Part shown: piece by piece, positions 29,923 to 39,497 of the stretch
How positions within the stretch are numbered: position 1 is the stretch's first letter
Layout of the letters: the number at the start of each line of letters is the position of its first letter
Source of the DNA: Paracoccus mutanolyticus
GTDB taxonomy: Bacteria > Pseudomonadota > Alphaproteobacteria > Rhodobacterales > Rhodobacteraceae
Direction of reading: 5' to 3'
Assembly: GCF_003285265.1 (NCBI RefSeq)
Contig: NZ_CP030239.1
Span: 2,339,501 to 2,403,500, forward strand
Length of the DNA: 64,000 nucleotides
Program-made: the position numbers and the translations under genes
The notes under the pieces: model-generated
Databases searched by the model: none
Told to the model about the DNA's origin: nothing
Seen by the model: only the letters and a program-made list of their open reading frames with translations

Positions 29923-30660
29923 ATGGCCAGCACCGACCTGCTTCCCGCCCGCCAGATGGTATCGGACGCCTTTCCGGGCTTTGCCGTATCGGTTCTGGTG
30001 GCGGCCACGGCGCAGTTCCTGTCCGAGCATTACGGCGCCCCCGCCATGCTGCTGGCGCTGCTGCTGGGGCTGGCGCTGAACTTCCTGGCCGAGGAAGGCA
30101 CCCGCACTGCCCCGGGCGTGGCGCTGACCGCCCGGACGGTGCTTCGGCTGGGGGTGGCGCTGCTTGGGGCGCGCATCAGCGTCGACATGCTGGCGGGGCT
30201 GGGTGGCGCCGCGATCGCACTGGTCATCGCCGGGGTCGTGCTGACCATTCTGTTCGGCCTGATCGCGGCGCGCTTCGTCAACCGGGATTGGCGCTTTGCG
30301 CTGCTGACCGGCGGGTCGGTGGCAATTTGCGGCGCCTCGGCCGCCATGGCCATCGCCGCGGTGTTGCCGCGCCATGAACGCTCGGAACGCGACCTGGCCT
30401 TCACCGTGCTGTCGGTGACGGTCTTGTCCACGGTGGCCATGGTGCTTTACCCGATGCTGTCGGGCCTGTTCGGGTTCACGCCGCGCGACAGCGGCGTGTT
30501 TCTGGGCGGCACCATTCACGACGTGGCGCAGGTGGTCGGGGCGGGCTTCTCCATCGGCCCCGAGACGGGCGAGACGGCGACGCTGGTCAAGCTGATCCGA
30601 GTATCGATGCTGGCGCCGGTGGTGCTGTGCTTTTCGCTGGTCATCCGTCGCCGACGCTCT
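29923..30660 (+). pseudogene. tauZ: tauZ copy 2: N-terminal two-thirds, broken
   Basis: Residues 1-235 equal copy 1 (bases 29903-30627), then LCFSLVIRRR follows, which looks like genuine YeiH-family continuation, unlike the LAFPASS of copy 1. After 30660 the frame is lost, and by 30723 the sequence belongs to a nucleobase permease. The last 100 residues or so of the exporter are absent. Confidence 0.8.
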
Positions 30661-30722
30661 GGGGGTCTGTGGCCCAGCCGCCACGCGGGCCTGCCGGCCA
30701 GCGGGCAGGGCGCTTCGGTGCT

Positions 30723-30942
30723 GGCCACCGCCTCGCGTCGCTGCCCAAGCCCGTCGTCGGCGGGGCGGGCTTCGTGATGTTCGGCACGCTGGTCGTGGTC
30801 GGCATCAAGACCCTGCAAAGGACCGATTTCGATACCACCTTCAACAACTTCATGGTCGTGGGCAGCGTCGCCATGGGCTGATCGTCGTCGAGCCCGGCTT
30901 CTTCGGCTTCATGCCGGACGCCGGCCTGCACTTCCTCAGCTG
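30723..30942 (+). pseudogene. NCS2 xanthine/uracil permease fragment inside the tauZ-pta interval
   Basis: LPKPVVGGAGFVMFGTLVVV followed by GIKTLQRTDFDTTFNNFMVV is the VxGGAGxVMFGxVxxxGIxxLxxVDF signature of nucleobase:cation symporter-2 proteins. It continues after a shift as FGFMP and LHFLS, then a stop. It replaces the 3' end of tauZ copy 2, so the local sequence is a two-gene chimera. Confidence 0.65.
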
Positions 30943-30956
30943 AGAAGGACCTTGCC

Positions 30957-31916
30957 ATGAAACCGCTCGACCGTATCCTGGCCGCCGTGCGCGCCCAGCC
31001 GCGCCACATCATCCTGCCCGAAGGGGGCGATCCGCGCGTGGCCGAGGCCGCCGCCCGCATGACCGCCGAAGGCCTGGCCCGGATCACGCTGATGGACGGG
31101 CCGGCCGTTGCGGGGGTGACGGCGCTTGCCCCGGCCGAGGCGCCCGACCTGCCCGAGCTTGCCGAGCACTGGCACAGGATGCGCGCCGCCCGGGGCATGA
31201 CCGCCGACCGCGCCCTGGCCGAGATGCGCGACCCGATCCGCCAGGCGGCGATGCGCGTCCGGCTGGGCCAGGCGGACGGCACGCTGGGCGGGGCCGTCGC
31301 CACCACCGCCGACACGGTGCGCGCGGCGCTCCAGATCATCGGCCGCGCGCCGGGCGCCGGCATCGTCTCGAGCTTCTTTCTGATGCTGTCCTGCGGCCCG
31401 GCGGCGCCGATCAGGGGCGGCATGATCTTTGCCGATTGCGGGCTGGTGGTCGAGCCGGACGCCGAGGGGCTGGCCTCCATCGCGCTGTCGGCCGCCGACA
31501 GCTGCCGCCGCCTGCTGGCCGAGGAGCCGCGCGTGGCAATGCTGTCCTTTTCCACCGCCGGCTCGGCCGACCACCCAAGCCTGCTCAAGATCCGCGAGGC
31601 GCTGGCCTTGGTGCGTGCCGCCGCGCCGGGGCTGGAAATCGACGGCGAGATGCAGTTCGACGCGGCGCTGGACGACGCCATCCGGGCCAGGAAGGCGCCG
31701 GGTAGCCGGCTGTCGGGGCGGCCGAACGTGTTCGTCTTCCCCGACCTCGCCTCGGGCAACATCGGCTACAAGATCGCGCAGCGCCTGGGCGGGCTGACCG
31801 CCATCGGCCCCATCCTGCAGGGCCTCGCAAAGCCCGCGAACGACCTGTCGCGCGGATGCTCGGTCGAGGATATCATCGCCGCCGCCGCAATCACACAGTT
31901 GCAGGCCGAACCCTGA
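30957..31916 (+). CDS. pta: Pta: phosphate acetyltransferase (copy 2, intact)
   Basis: A 319-residue short-form phosphate acetyltransferase converting acetyl phosphate from Xsc to acetyl-CoA. The ATG follows a GAGAAGGA site. Motifs: RHIILPEGGDPRVAEAAARM, GGAVATTADTVRAALQIIG, FFLMLSCGPAAPIRGGMIFA, LSFSTAGSADHP and PDLASGNIGYKIAQRLGG, with the normal end ANDLSRGCSVEDII. It is the last gene of the taurine cluster. Confidence 0.92.
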   Translation: MKPLDRILAAVRAQPRHIILPEGGDPRVAEAAARMTAEGLARITLMDGPAVAGVTALAPAEAPDLPELAEHWHRMRAARGMTADRALAEMRDPIRQAAMRVRLGQADGTLGGAVATTADTVRAALQIIGRAPGAGIVSSFFLMLSCGPAAPIRGGMIFADCGLVVEPDAEGLASIALSAADSCRRLLAEEPRVAMLSFSTAGSADHPSLLKIREALALVRAAAPGLEIDGEMQFDAALDDAIRARKAPGSRLSGRPNVFVFPDLASGNIGYKIAQRLGGLTAIGPILQGLAKPANDLSRGCSVEDIIAAAAITQLQAEP

Positions 31917-31989
31917 GACAGGCAGCGTGGCATCCCGCCGTGTGCGCAAACCCGCATGATCGCAAGCCCTGTCGCATGAAGCGGACTGG

Positions 31990-33470
31990 GCTTTGAAAGA
32001 GAGTTACGAGGGGGAGGCCCGTGTCGCGGTTACCCCTCCTGGTTCGGGACCAGCAGCTTCCATCAGGTTTGCGAAATGGCCGGCGTCGATGGGGACGATT
32101 TGCTGCGCGCCTATCAGGCGGCCGGCGTGACCGACGTGCCGACCGCCGGCCGCGTCATGGGCAATCAGCGGCGTGGCGGTCAAGTCCGCCCCCCCCAGCT
32201 GGCCGAGATCGGCCGCAGACGCGGCGCGTGCCAGCCCCCACCCGCCAGCGGCCGGCGCAGAACCCCGAACAGCCGGATGCCGTCGCGCTATCAGGCATTC
32301 CCTTATCAGAAGTTCGGGCAATATCCTGGCCGAGTTACCGTCATCTCGCGCGCGCACCTGGCTCCGCGCGGCCTTTGATCTGAGGCGGATCGCAACACTT
32401 GGCCGGTTCTGTCCCGGCAGCTGACTGGCGCCTGGCAGGTCCCGACCGCCCAAGGGCTGGTCGATCGGACACGGCTGACGGGGCTTGCCGCCATCGGCAA
32501 CGCCCCCAGCCTGGGCGCGCGGCCTATGCCTTCGACGTGCGCCCCGAGGTCGCCGAGCAGATTGAATCGATGGGCGCCGAATTCGTCTATCTGGACTTCA
32601 AGGACCAGGTTCCACGAAAGCCCCCGCGCCCCCGCCGGTCATGACGTCCGTCACCCCCTCCCCCGGATAAAGCCGCGGGCTGCTCCCACCCCAAGTTTCG
32701 CCGGCAGGACTCCGGGCCCCGCGCGGACGCGTCACACCACCGCACGGCCCGGGCCGGCCCGCGCCCAAGCGATAGCCGACGCGGCGCCTATTGCTCTGCC
32801 GCGCGAATCCCGGCGCGTCTAACGGCGAATCGCCGGGCCGGACTGCGGCAGCCCGAACAGCGCATCCGCCACCGATCAGCGCAATCCAGCGTCAGATGAC
32901 CAGACGACACGCCGTTGTCGTCATCGGCTACACCGACTTCCCCTCGCGCATGGGGGCGAAGAACATCCGATAAGGCAAGATCATCGCGACATTGCTAGAC
33001 GACCTGACGCCCGGCAGGACGGCCTGATCGCCAGAACATGGAGGACGACGTCATCCGCGGCGCCACCGCACCCATGACGGCGACGTGACCTGGCCGCCGC
33101 CGCCGCCCAAGGTCGCCGCCACCGCGCCGCAAAAGCCCAAGGACAAAGCCCAAGGAGCTGACGCCCGAAGAAAAGCGCACGACCTATGTCGCGGCGTTGG
33201 GGCTCACCGCGCTCTACATGGAGGAGGCGCCGAACCGCAGATGCTGCTGGTCGGCGCCCAGCCAGAACAGTTTCCGAAAACATGCTTCCGAACGGTGCTT
33301 CGATCAGGCCCAGGGGATGAACGTCAGCCATCGCTGGGCCGCTGCTGGGTCGCAACGCCAGGTCCGCGACACCATCGTCGGCGCGCTACTGCAGATCGGG
33401 TCGGGGCGTGGCTGGTCGCGCTGATCGCGGCGCTGTCGGCATGGCGGGCGTCAACATCTTCGGCGGCTTC
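31990..33470 (+). pseudogene. pntA: pntA: transhydrogenase alpha subunit, interleaved with foreign shards
   Basis: Pieces in correct order: KESYEGEARVAVTP (31990-32035, N-terminus), LTGLAAIGNAPSLGARAYAF and DVRPEVAEQIESMGAEFVYL DFKD (32475-32610, NAD-binding), VIGYTDFPSRMGA (32920), NMEDDVIRGAT and DVTWPPPPPKVAATAPQKPK (33035-33150), IVGALLQIGSG, AWLVALIAALS and MAGVNIFGGF (33375-33470, membrane part). Between them lie unrelated bits (32060-32450 and 32640-32900). The enzyme would couple proton flow to NADPH formation. More than eight frame changes are present. Confidence 0.7.
32285..32365 (+). pseudogene. HlyD-like secretion protein fragment (tentative)
   Basis: YQAFPYQKFGQYPGRVTVIS R resembles the xxAFPFxKYGxxxGxVxxIS motif of HlyD-type membrane fusion proteins. 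It is 26 residues inside the pntA region. Confidence 0.4.
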
Positions 33471-33519
33471 TGGCACGACCCGGAGGTGCTGTTCCAGCAT
33501 CGTCAAGGACCATGCCGCC

Positions 33520-33680
33520 GACCCGACACAGGTTTGACCCGCGCCGCGATCGAGGCCGGCATTTCCGCCTATGTCGCTGGCGCGGGCTCGACGGCGCAGC
33601 GGCACGGCGTCCATATCGTCATCGGGCTGGGGATGCGCGATCCCCTGCGCGAGGGCGTGATGCGCAACGCCTCGCTGCTG
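33520..33680 (+). pseudogene. Unidentified fragment between pntA and pntB
   Basis: An open frame reads AAIEAGISAYVAGAGSTAQR then GVHIVIGLGMRDPLREGVMR. The first part is vaguely like an ANTAR-type response regulator (AAIEAGVSAYVVDGL). The second is unassigned. Confidence 0.25.
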
Positions 33681-33687
33681 ATCGGGC

Positions 33688-34917
33688 ACGGTGGGCCATC
33701 GGCTGGGCGTTGCCAGCGCGTGCAGATGACGGAAATGCCGGGGCTGGTCGCGGATGGATTCGCTGGTAAGCCTGGCCGCCGTGTGTCGGCTTCAACGCCC
33801 GGTTCGAACTGTCGCGGTGCTGCGCGCCAGACGCTTTGGCATCGCGACCGGCCTCATTCGAGTTGTGATACGACAATCGAGCGCCGACGCCTTCGGACTC
33901 GCCGATGTAAGCAAGTTGCCGGTCCTGTGCATCTTCATCGGCGCCGATCAGGATGTACACGCCTGGCCGTTCGGGGCATCGTGCGGAAAGCCTCACGGAC
34001 CCGGCGGAGCTGATTGCGCCGGAAGGCGATCGCTTGGCGCGGCGGCCCTGTCGCTGCTGGCCGCCATCCTGTACTGCACCACCGGGGCACCGGTCCTGCG
34101 GCGGCGACACACCCTGGCCGCGACCTTTTCGGCTATCACTGGATCAACTGGGCCATGACCTCGGTCGCCGATGTGACGGCGGTGGCGGTCTCAGCATGAA
34201 CGCTATTCCGGCTATGCGGCGGCGGCCATGGCTTACGCTCGGCAACGACCTGCTGATCGTCGTGGGCGCGCTGGTCGGATCAAGCGGTGCGATCCTGTCC
34301 TATATCATGTGCAAGGCGATGAACCGCAATTTCGTCAGCGTGATCCTGGGCGGCTTCGGCGGCGAGACGGGTCCCGCGATGGAGATCGAGGGCGAACAGG
34401 TCGCCATCGACGCCGAAAGCGTCGCGGCGGCGCTGAACGACGCGGACGAGATCATCATCGTGCCGGGCTATGGCATGGCGGTGGCGCAGGCCCAGCAGTC
34501 GGTCAGCGAACTGACCCGCAAGCTGCGCGCGCGCGGCAAGACGGTCCGCTTTGCCATCCATCCGGTCGCCGGCCGCCTGCCCGGGCACATGAACGTGCTG
34601 CTGGCCGAGGCCAAGGTGCCCTATGACATCGTCATGGAGATGGACGAGATCAACGAGGACTTCCCGAACACGGATGTGGTCATAGGATTCGGCTCGAACG
34701 ACATCGGACCCGGCCGCGCAGGAGGACCGATCAGCCCCATCGCCGGCATGCCGGTGCTGGAGGTCTGGAAGGCCAAGCAGGTGTTCGTCAGCAGCGCGGC
34801 CAGGGCACCGGCTATTCCGGGATCGAGAACCCGCTGTTCTACAAGGAAAACACCCGCATGTTCTATGGCGACGCCAAGAAGTCGCTGGATGCGCTGCTGC
34901 CCATGATCGAGTACGGC
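33688..34917 (+). pseudogene. pntB: pntB: transhydrogenase beta subunit, frameshifted and interrupted
   Basis: AIGWALPARVQMTEMPGLVA and GFNARFEL (33688-33815) are the membrane-domain start of PntB. After a GIY-YIG shard, [20 protein letters not shown] and [20 protein letters not shown] lead into the NADP-binding domain [77 protein letters not shown] and, after a last shift, [17 protein letters not shown] and [14 protein letters not shown]. Domain III is continuous for about 200 residues, so most of the 3' half is sound. Confidence 0.75.
33850..33985 (-). pseudogene. GIY-YIG nuclease-domain fragment
   Basis: The minus strand reads [31 protein letters not shown], the GIY-YIG core with its GVY and YIG elements followed by the conserved glycine-rich turn. 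It lies inside pntB in opposite orientation. Confidence 0.65.
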
Positions 34918-34984
34918 GGGGATAGCAAGTTCCTCTCTGACGCCCAGAGCAGCAATTCGCAAAATCCAGATAGCCTTGGAAGGT

Positions 34985-35590
34985 AGGTCTTGTTGAATAG
35001 CTCTTATAGCTCTTGCCGCAACTTTCTGAAAAAAGAGGCATGCACGGCTGGGGCCGCTGCCCGGGGCACATGGCTGTGCCTTTTGGTAACGCCAGAGGTG
35101 CCCCTGTTAGGCCAGTCGCACGGCTAGATTGGTACACCGGCATGGCATCGGATGTCTGGGTAAATCGTGTCCGACGTGCTTGGATTTGTATTCGACCCGA
35201 AGAACGAGGAAGCCGCTGTTCACGTTAGATGATGACGTCAGCCTCACGAGCGACTGAGAGACCGCATGTATACGGTCTAGTATACCCCCGACGGCGCTTG
35301 ACCAGGAAGCCGACGTAGGCCTGACCTACTCACGCGCGGCCGGAACGTGAAAACCCCCGGGGGACGAACACCCCCAAAATCGCGCTTCCATAAAGGACCA
35401 TTCGGTTCGACTCGCCGATAACCCCGACCAAGAAAACGGCCTGTCCCAATCCGGAGAGCCGTCTTTCAACAGGGAACGTCACGAGTGCCAAGTCAATGGC
35501 CTTCGAACGCGAATCGGGAACGCTGGAGACCCAGGAGGTCTGCCGCCTGCTGAAAGAGGCCGGCACTCAGGAAGGTCGTCTATACCGGCC
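34985..35590. other. Stretch without recognisable gene
   Basis: No convincing frame is seen. It holds an isolated TGACGTCA palindrome near 35234 and the GTATAC inverted pair at 35268-35285 described separately. Confidence 0.4.
35268..35285. promoter_or_regulatory. GTATAC-N6-GTATAC inverted repeat (possible operator)
   Basis: Two copies of the self-complementary hexamer GTATAC are spaced by six bases. The centre-to-centre spacing of 12 bases and the TGTATAC core resemble operators of GntR/FadR-type regulators. No gene with a clear start lies immediately downstream, so the target is unknown. Confidence 0.35.
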
Positions 35591-35754
35591 AGTTCGTCAA
35601 TCGACGGCTCCGAAGCGGGGTCGAAGACCTCGACGTAATCGGTGCGGGTGCCGCGCGCGATGCGCGAAAAGACCGTGCTGGCCTGGGCGATGAACGAACC
35701 GTCGTCGGCGCTGCACGGCTTTCCGCTGGACTGGAACCTGTGGCAGATCCACGA

Positions 35755-35894
35755 CTCGGCCCGCGACATAGGCGGAAACGGCCTCGGCCGCGAGGAACGA
35801 TTTGCTGCGCCGGGTTTCTCCGGCGATCCGCTCCAGCTTCCGCTTGGTCTCGGGGGAAACCCGAATCGACATGGTGGTGCTCGCCGTCATAGTG
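35755..35894 (-). pseudogene. Ribbon-helix-helix antitoxin N-terminus (CopG/RelB type)
   Basis: The minus strand reads [20 protein letters not shown] followed by [23 protein letters not shown], a typical RHH antitoxin with the beta-strand SIRVS and the helix-turn KRKLExIAxxTxRSKSxLAxEAVxxYV. After AYVA the sequence departs from the family and no RelE/ParE toxin follows. Confidence 0.6.
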
Positions 35895-36144
35895 AAAGCC
35901 CTGTGTTGCATTGTGCAACATACCGACCAGGCAGCCCACGCCACAGTGCGGAAGCAAAGCGCGAAGACGTTATGTGTCAGGGTGCCGCTTCCCTGTCGGC
36001 AAGGGCTTTATCCCTTCAAGTCTTCGCGGGACTTCGGCCGCCGGGCAGGACGCGGAATGGAGCCGGCGCCGAACCGCTTTGCCTGGCAGCGCTGGCGCGC
36101 CGAGGAGTAGGCGGCGCGAAACGCCCAATGGGAGGGGAAGACAC

Positions 36145-36240
36145 ATGAGCATCATCCGAAAGGCACTGACCACGGCCGCCGTCGCCAGCGCTTTGATGGC
36201 CGGGGCGGCGCAAGCCGAGCCCGTGCGCATCGCGCTGGTC
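36145..36240 (+). pseudogene. Solute-binding protein signal-peptide fragment
   Basis: MSIIRKALTTAAVASALMAG AAQAEPVRIAL is a textbook Sec signal peptide with AQA cleavage, followed by the first strand of an ABC or TRAP binding protein. It has a GGAGGGGAAG site upstream. The frame fails after 35 residues. Confidence 0.55.
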
Positions 36241-36484
36241 GCGGTCGGTATGGTGACCGAGATCGCTATAATCCCGGCGATTGCCTGTCGTCACCGTGCT
36301 GACCCTTGCCGCGCTGGTCCAGGGCGGCACCCTGCTGGGCGACAGCCTGACCGGCGGCCCCCCGGCTCGGACCCGCAGGCCCGCATGACCGCCTTCCGCT
36401 ATCCCGGCACCGACATGCCCGAGACGGTGAAAGGAATCGAGGAATTGGGCGGGCTGCCCGACGGGGCGGGGGCCGCGGCGAACC

Positions 36485-36605
36485 TTTACCGAGATCGTTC
36501 GCTCGACGTCCGGGGGGTCGCCCACAAGGTTCAAGCCATGCTTGATGCCTTCATCGAGGCGCAGGGCATCGATCCGAAAGTACCTCCAATCGAGATCCTG
36601 GACCG
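36485..36605 (+). pseudogene. HsdR-like fragment (tentative)
   Basis: SLDVRGVAHKVQAMLDAFIE followed by AQGIDPKVPPIEILD resembles a conserved stretch near the C-terminus of type I restriction R subunits (KVxxxLxxxGIDPKxPPIxIxD). It would lie upstream of the piece found at 1293-1455. Confidence 0.45.
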
Positions 36606-36769
36606 AACTGAACTTTGCCGTCCTGAGGCGACGTTCCCGATCCGCAAAGGCGATATGCTGGCGGGACGCTCCGCAGGAGATGGTCCATCGAAGATCGTTG
36701 CGGACTGCGGTGCGGCCAATGCGATGCGCCTTGCGGCCGGTCAAGACGGCAACCCGGGTGGAGAGTAAA

Positions 36770-36856
36770 CTATTTACACGATCAGCATTAATATGGTAAA
36801 TAAATTAACAAAATTTTTTCTGCAAAATAATGAGTTACGTGATATATAGCGTAACT
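36770..36856. other. AT-rich spacer
   Basis: About 85 bases are very rich in A and T compared with the surroundings, including a run of seven T. It may be an insertion-sequence end or promoter for the ISL3 fragment that follows; no defined motif is visible. Confidence 0.3.
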
Positions 36857-37105
36857 GCACAGGCGCTCGCCCGGCGCCTTCTGGTGCCGGCAAGCAAAGA
36901 CACGTTCTTGCGTGGGGCGCGGAACCTGATGGGCCCCGCCTCCGAACCCCCGCGTGTGATCGGCATCGATGACTGGGCATGGCGCAAGGGGCAGCGTTAC
37001 GGCACGATGATCTGCGACCTGGAACGGCGGCAGGTGATCGACCTGCTGCCCGAGCGCGAGCCTGCCACCGTGGAAGCCTTGCTGCGACATCATCCGCACA
37101 TCGAG
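36857..37105 (+). mobile_element. ISL3-family transposase fragment
   Basis: PASKDTFLRGARNLMGPASE followed by PPRVIGIDDWAWRKGQRYGT and MICDLERRQVIDLLPEREPA TVEALLR matches the DDE-domain start of ISL3 transposases (VxGIDDWAxRKGxxYGTxxxDLExxxxxDLLPxR). The first catalytic Asp (GIDDWA) is present. The rest of the transposase is cut off by RND-pump sequence. Confidence 0.75.
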
Positions 37106-37124
37106 AAGTCGCTCGGCAACGGAC

Positions 37125-37367
37125 GGCTCGCCGCGCTCGCCCCAGTCCTTGAAGGTGGTGAAGATCAGCCCCGCGTTCGGCCCCTGCCCCGAAAAGCTGA
37201 AGCCCCGGATCGAGACGGTGTTTTCCACCTCGGGCATGGCGGCATACTACATCTCGGTCGCGGCAGCCAGCACCTGGTCTGGTGCGGTTCGAGCTGGCGG
37301 CAGGCGGCGTCTGCACGTCCGTGATGATGAAGCCCTGGTCCTCGTTCGGCAGGAAGCTGGTCTGTCG
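37125..37367 (-). pseudogene. RND efflux pump (AcrB/HAE1) fragment
   Basis: The minus strand reads TSFLPNEDQGFIITDVQTPP then PEVENTVSIRGFSFSGQGPN and AGLIFTTFKDWGER. This is the docking-domain segment of hydrophobe/amphiphile RND pumps (SFxPxEDQGxxxxxVQLPxGAS...NxGxxFxxLKxWxER). One frameshift separates the halves. Confidence 0.7.
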
Positions 37368-37659
37368 GGTGGACAGCACGGACCCTGAAACCCTTGGACC
37401 CGCGAAGCCACCCAGGTGCGCTCCGACAGTGGCCTCATGATCCGCCCAGACTAATCTGGCCGACCCAGCGCATTCTTCAAACGTCGAAAACAGAATGGAA
37501 TGTGCGGCGCATATCTGCTATGCAGTCGATCGGCGCCAGTGGAGGCAGAAGACTAGCGCACCTGGGCCGCAGTACCAGATGGCCCATCAGAACCGCTGCG
37601 TGCTGTCGCAAAGCAAAGAACTTCAGCGCGACATCCTTGTGCGGCCGCCCTGCGAATGG

Positions 37660-37743
37660 AAAGGAGGTGGCCTCGTATCCGCCCTCGTAGAACAGGGCGT
37701 CGGCCTTTTCGACAATCAGGTCACGAGTGGATGGTGCGGCCAT
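37660..37743 (-). pseudogene. TetR-family regulator N-terminal fragment
   Basis: MAAPSTRDLIVEKADALFYE GGYEATSF is the first helix pair of a TetR DNA-binding domain. The recognition helix is missing and the frame continues into unrelated residues. Confidence 0.6.
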
Positions 37744-37840
37744 TATAGGTCAGTTGTCCTAGATCACGTCTGGCATAGGGTACAACGCATCGAATCGTCA
37801 ATGCCTGCCGTCGGATTGCCGCCCTGCCCTGCCCGCTTGA

Positions 37841-37936
37841 TGTATCCAGCTTGGCGAAGGCGCGGTCGAGCCCCTCTGGCGTGGCCAGCGCCTCATAGAC
37901 CTGATCCGCCGGAACGCCGTCGCCCATCAACGCCAT
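37841..37936 (-). pseudogene. Polyamine/iron ABC solute-binding protein fragment
   Basis: ALMGDGVPADQVYEALATPE GLDRAFAKLDT resembles family-1 binding proteins such as PotD/YnjB (LMxDGVPxDxVYxxLxTxEGxDRAFxKLD). It is 32 residues long. Confidence 0.5.
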
Positions 37937-38020
37937 CTCCAATAACGCATTGGGGAGGCCGATATCAGCCGCGCTTGCCGGGCTTTACCGCACCGAAGAA
38001 ATCGGCGATGGTCTGGGCGG

Positions 38021-38131
38021 GATATCGACCGAAGCTTCGGTATGGCCTGCGCGCACCAGAACGCCGCCATCACGCGCGCGCAGCGGAAACACATGTCCGG
38101 CCGGTCGAATGGCCAGTCGCGGATCGGCGGC
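38021..38131 (-). pseudogene. RibB fragment (dihydroxybutanone phosphate synthase)
   Basis: [20 protein letters not shown] followed by GHTEASVDI is the active-site motif of RibB (RPGHxFPLxAxxGGVLxRxGHTEAxVDL). It is a real family signature but only a shard. Confidence 0.65.
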
Positions 38132-38213
38132 GGGCCCGCGGATCGCGCGGCGGCCTGAATCGTACGCGCCCGATCGCCCCCGGCACAACCGCAGCTCGGC
38201 CAGACCTATCAGG

Positions 38214-38285
38214 CGCTCTGCAGCGCGGGAAACCGGCGAAAGTCGCGCTCACCGCAGTGATGCGCAAGCTCCTCATCCGCGCCAT
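38214..38285 (+). mobile_element. IS110-family transposase C-terminal fragment
   Basis: [22 protein letters not shown] matches the end of IS110 transposases (GKxxKVALxAxMRKLLxxxNA). A separate IS110 N-terminal shard lies at 39498-39660 on the other strand. Confidence 0.55.
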
Positions 38286-38479
38286 CGCCCAGCAGATCCT
38301 CAGGCCGCAGCCCTTCAGCAACTCGTCCAGCAACTCGTTGGAAATCTGACGACGCTGGAACCGATCGCAGCGGCATCTGGGAAGGGCGATGCGGGATGAC
38401 GATATCTCCAGCGCCGGGCCTGCCGACATATCGGTGCGAACCAAGACGGCCGGTGCGAATGAGCGAAGGTACTTTCACA

Positions 38480-39112
38480 CTGAAGCATGCCGATTGTCCG
38501 AGCCCAAGGCGAGCCCCGATTTCCGCGAGGAGACGCCGGCCATCGCCGGAAGCGGTGCCGGTTCGGCTATCGCCGGATCGGCGTGCTGCGCGAACGAACG
38601 GCTGCTGAAAGAGAACCTATGCTATGCGCGAGATTGAGCCGGAAACAGGAAACAGTCCGGGGGACTGTTTTCCCGGCGACATGTCGGGAAGCGACGAGGC
38701 GGGCGAGGCGGGCCCGCGGCATCCACGCCGATGCCGCAAGCGGCCCATCGCCACGCTGCAGGCGCTCGACTTCCTGGCGGACAGCTCGGCGCCGTCGCCT
38801 CCGCAACCTGCGGTGATGACGAGCTGACGAGGAAAAGGGCCACGGCGACCAACAACCGCCTGCGCTATTCCAACCCCGAGGTGGATGCGCTGGTGCTGGA
38901 AGGCCAATCCACCATGGACGTCAGCGAACGGCGGGCTATCCCAAGACGATCCGCGTCGATCGAGGAGGGGGCGAGTTCATCTCCCGCGACATGGACCTCT
39001 GGGCTTACCAGCGCGGGGTCGTCCTTGACTTCTCCCGACCCGGCAAGCCCACCGACAACGCCTTCATCGAGGCATTCAACGGCAGGTTCAGGGCCGAATG
39101 TCTGAACGAGGA
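38480..39112 (+). mobile_element. IS3-family OrfB transposase remnants
   Basis: RFGYRRIGVL (38560) is the HTH-linker signature of IS3 OrfB. YPKTIRVDRGGEFISRDMDL followed by WAYQRGVVLDFSRPGKPTDN and AFIEAFNGRFRAECLN (38942-39112) is the rve catalytic core with D and E of the DDE triad. Bases 38640-38940 between them hold unrelated sequence, including an ABC dipeptide-binding-like piece (RYSNPEVDALV, 38870). Confidence 0.65.
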
Positions 39113-39117
39113 GACTT

Positions 39118-39393
39118 CAACAGCGACTGCGCCGAGATGGCCAGGCTTGACGGCAGAGCCAAGGCGCGACGGCCACTGCAAGTCACGCAGGCCGGCAATC
39201 AACTGTTGGCGTTCAAGTCGCAGCAGCTTTCCGACCTGATCGCCGTCATCTCGGCGACCGGCCCCGCCAATGCGCTGACCGAAGCGGAAGCGCGGCGGCC
39301 GCCGAACAGGGCCGCGAGCAGCGCCGCCGCTTCCTCACGCCGGGTTCGGGCTACCAGCCCGGCAACGCGCAGATGTTCAACGGCAACAACTGA
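39118..39393 (+). pseudogene. trbJ: TrbJ C-terminal fragment (conjugative transfer)
   Basis: EMARLDGRAK, LQVTQAGNQLLAFKSQQLSD and LIAVISA, then in another frame EQRRRFLTPGSGYQPGNA and a stop at 39391-39393, match the P-type conjugation protein TrbJ (QATQAGNQLLALQxxQLxDLxAxxAAxxRAxxLxxA...GxGYxPG). A TrbK-like start follows 14 bases on, preserving the usual trb gene order. Confidence 0.65.
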
Positions 39394-39407
39394 CCGGGAG
39401 GCTCGCC

Positions 39408-39492
39408 ATGGACGGCAAGATGCTGGCCCGGCTTGGGGCCGTGGTGTTCGTTGCGATTGCCTTGACAGTGACCGCAACGACTGCTCATAGGA
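39408..39492 (+). pseudogene. TrbK-like entry-exclusion fragment
   Basis: The ATG at 39408 with GGGAGG upstream encodes MDGKMLARLGAVVFVAIALT VTAT, a single membrane-spanning start typical of the small TrbK-type proteins found between trbJ and trbL. After 25 residues it runs into IS110 sequence. Confidence 0.5.
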
Positions 39493-39497
39493 AGAAT

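Noticed and set aside
28424..30079. A 551-codon plus-strand frame overlapping xsc
   Set aside because: It is the +1 shadow of xsc; the true frame carries all ThDP-enzyme motifs and a proper start with a ribosome site.
35597..35944. A compl­ete toxin-antitoxin pair at the ribbon-helix-helix fragment
   Set aside because: Only the antitoxin N-terminus is recognisable; the downstream frame shows no RelE, ParE or other toxin motif.
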